From: Heliobacteriaceae bacterium
GTDB lineage: Bacteria > Cyanobacteriota > Vampirovibrionia > Gastranaerophilales > Gastranaerophilaceae
Direction of reading: 5' to 3'
Assembly (NCBI GenBank): GCA_031267015.1
Contig: JAIRZW010000062.1
Coordinates: 1-5,562 of the forward strand
DNA length: 5,562 nt
Shown here: one piece after another, positions 4,462 through 5,562 of the stretch
Layout of the letters: every line of letters starts with the position of its first letter
How positions within the stretch are numbered: position 1 is the stretch's first letter
Made by a program: the position numbers and the translations under genes
Notes under the pieces: model-generated
The model's input: the letters and a program-made list of their open reading frames with translations, nothing else
What the model was told of the DNA's origin: nothing
Databases searched by the model: none

Positions 4462-5562
4462 CATGCGTTTTAATTGCCCGATTTTTTCTTTGCTGTCGCT
4501 CTCAAAGTAAATCCTCAAAAGCGGCTCTGTCCCGCTCGGGCGGATTAGAATCCAGGTGTTTCCGTCGTCAAGGTAAAGCTTTTCGCCGTCTTTTGTGTCG
4601 CGCCTGATAATGTTCAGCCCGCTAAAATCAACTTTTTGGCTTGCCGGCAAGTCAATCCGGTCGTTATAAAACCGCACGCCCGCAAAGTCGTACAAATCTT
4701 TTTGCAGCTGAACAAGCGTTTTATTTTCGTAACCCATTGCCTCAAGAACCAGCAGATTGGCAAGGATTCCGTCTTTTTCCGGGATGTGGCCCTGAATGCT
4801 CAAGCCGCCGCTTTCTTCGCCGCCGATTAGCGCATTGTGCTTGCGCATGGCTTCGCCAACGTGCTTGAATCCGACCGCGGTTTCAATGACTTCCACCCCT
4901 GATTTTTCCGCAACCCTGTCCAGAAGCAGGCTTGCGCCGACTGTTTTTACAAGCGGTCCGGACAGACCCTTATTCTTAATCAGGTGACGCAGAAGAATCG
5001 CGATAATCTCGTTTGGCGAAACATATTCGCCGTTTTCGTTAATCACCCCGAATCTGTCAGCGTCGCCGTCGTTTGCAAGTCCGACTGCGCCTGCGGCCTT
5101 AACCCGCTCAATTAATTCTTTCAGATACTTTGGTTTTGGCTCGGGCATGCCCCCGCCAAAATTCGGGTCATAATGCATGTGAAGGCTTTCAAACGGGATT
5201 CCGTTGCGCCGCAAGAGTTCGTCAAAGTAGCCGATGCTTGCAGAATACAAGCCGTCGAAAATTATATTAGCGTGGATTTTTTTGAAATCTATTAGTTTTT
5301 CAATGTGTTCAAAGTATGGTTGACTGAAATCCGCTAAGACCGCCCCCTCACCCCGGCCCTCTCCCGTAGGGAGAGGGAGATTTTTTTCGATTTGCGCGGT
5401 AATGTCGTCCGTGGCAGGGCCGGCATAGTCGGGTATAAACTTTATCCCCAGGTACTCCGGCGGGTTGTGCGAGGCCGTGAACATAATCGCGCAGGCATTC
5501 AGGATTTTGGCATTATAAGCCAAAACCGGCGTGGGAACCACTTTACAGCTTAGTACGCCGCC
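4447..5562 (-). CDS. Phosphohexomutase (phosphoglucomutase/phosphomannomutase family), N-terminus beyond right edge
   Basis: The frame is open from the right edge to TGA at 4449-4447, giving 371 codons in the window. GTG 5541 is an internal valine: the upstream codons GGVLSCK continue the conserved family strand leading to VPTP. Diagnostic motifs in order are the phosphoserine loop TASHNPPEYLGIKF (catalytic Ser at 5472-5470), the magnesium-binding DGDADRFG (about 5070-5053), the sugar-specificity loop GGEESGG (about 4824-4804) followed by HIPEKDGI, and the phosphate-binding RPSGTEP (about 4542-4522) near the C-terminus. The family is about 450-470 residues, so roughly 80-90 residues are missing. 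The enzyme interconverts hexose 6-phosphate and 1-phosphate in the cytoplasm, supplying sugar nucleotides for glycan synthesis; GEESGG hints at glucose over mannose, but the specificity is not proven. Between the catalytic-loop domain and the next domain, PLPTGEGRGEG is encoded by an inserted GC-rich hairpin repeat. Confidence 0.93.
   Translation of the reverse strand, partial: GGVLSCKVVPTPVLAYNAKILNACAIMFTASHNPPEYLGIKFIPDYAGPATDDITAQIEKNLPLPTGEGRGEGAVLADFSQPYFEHIEKLIDFKKIHANIIFDGLYSASIGYFDELLRRNGIPFESLHMHYDPNFGGGMPEPKPKYLKELIERVKAAGAVGLANDGDADRFGVINENGEYVSPNEIIAILLRHLIKNKGLSGPLVKTVGASLLLDRVAEKSGVEVIETAVGFKHVGEAMRKHNALIGGEESGGLSIQGHIPEKDGILANLLVLEAMGYENKTLVQLQKDLYDFAGVRFYNDRIDLPASQKVDFSGLNIIRRDTKDGEKLYLDDGNTWILIRPSGTEPLLRIYFESDSKEKIGQLKRMLQKT
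5343..5380. repeat. GC-rich hairpin repeat inserted in-frame in the phosphohexomutase gene
   Basis: A perfect 9-bp stem, CCCTCTCCC (5357-5365) and GGGAGAGGG (5369-5377) with a 3-base GTA loop, is joined to a C-rich arm CCCCCTCACCCCGG (5343-5356). The pattern matches a widely dispersed bacterial repeat family whose translation, PLPTGEGRGEG, is a familiar marker when it falls in genes. Here it lies between conserved phosphohexomutase segments (QIEKN before, ADFSQPYFEHI after) and keeps the frame. On the plus strand the stem is followed by seven T residues (5381-5387), which makes it look like an intrinsic terminator in the antisense direction. Exact insertion borders cannot be fixed from one copy. 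Confidence 0.75.

Noticed and set aside
5380..5387. Possible -1 frameshift site: A AAA AAT in phase, followed by a stable hairpin, in the phosphohexomutase
   Set aside because: The spacer to the stem is only two bases, too short for a typical stimulator, the -1 frame soon hits TGA, and the normal frame encodes the intact enzyme. It looks like a by-product of the repeat insertion.
5539..5541. GTG as the start of the phosphohexomutase
   Set aside because: The frame stays open upstream to the window edge with family-like residues (GGVLSCK before VVPTP), and the family has about 80-90 more residues before the catalytic serine.
1..5562. CRISPR array, insertion sequence with transposase, or prophage
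   Set aside because: No regularly spaced direct repeats, transposase, integrase or phage protein frames are present; the only mobile-like features are short non-coding palindromes.

Overview
The window carries five protein genes and almost no spare DNA: two are cut by the window edges, three are complete, and no stretch over 300 bases lacks a gene. I see no tRNA, rRNA, CRISPR array, transposase or phage gene. The source looks like a bacterium of moderate GC with AT-rich promoters. The gene types (TPR-rich exported protein, GAF/HD-GYP protein, paired zf-TFIIB zinc ribbons, DPM1-like glycosyltransferase) and the dispersed palindromic repeats would suit an uncultured lineage such as Melainabacteria/Vampirovibrionia or Elusimicrobiota. 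That placement is inference, not something the sequence proves.

Layout. Minus strand, 3124 down to 1: a GAF/HD-GYP signalling protein (1472-3124) is followed after two bases by a TPR protein with a signal peptide (1469 down past the left edge), a probable two-gene operon. A 78-base AT-rich divergent region (3125-3202) separates it from a plus-strand pair: a family 2 glycosyltransferase (3203-3889) and a double zinc-ribbon protein (3916-4461). The zinc-ribbon gene overlaps by 15 bases, tail to tail, a minus-strand phosphohexomutase (4447 past the right edge).

Working together. The HD-GYP protein probably degrades cyclic di-GMP under control of its GAF domain, which carries the NKFDE signature of cyclic-nucleotide-binding GAF domains. 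The glycosyltransferase and phosphohexomutase would both fit cell-envelope polysaccharide or lipid-linked sugar synthesis. The zinc-ribbon protein has no assignable function.

The most striking signal is that three unrelated palindromic repeat elements sit inside coding regions without breaking the frame: a 132-bp element splitting the TPR protein's signal peptide, a 63-bp inverted repeat just after it, and a roughly 38-bp GC-rich hairpin in an interdomain stretch of the phosphohexomutase. The 132-bp element is exactly 44 codons, and removing it restores a compact signal peptide. This resembles the Rickettsia palindromic elements that insert into genes and are translated.
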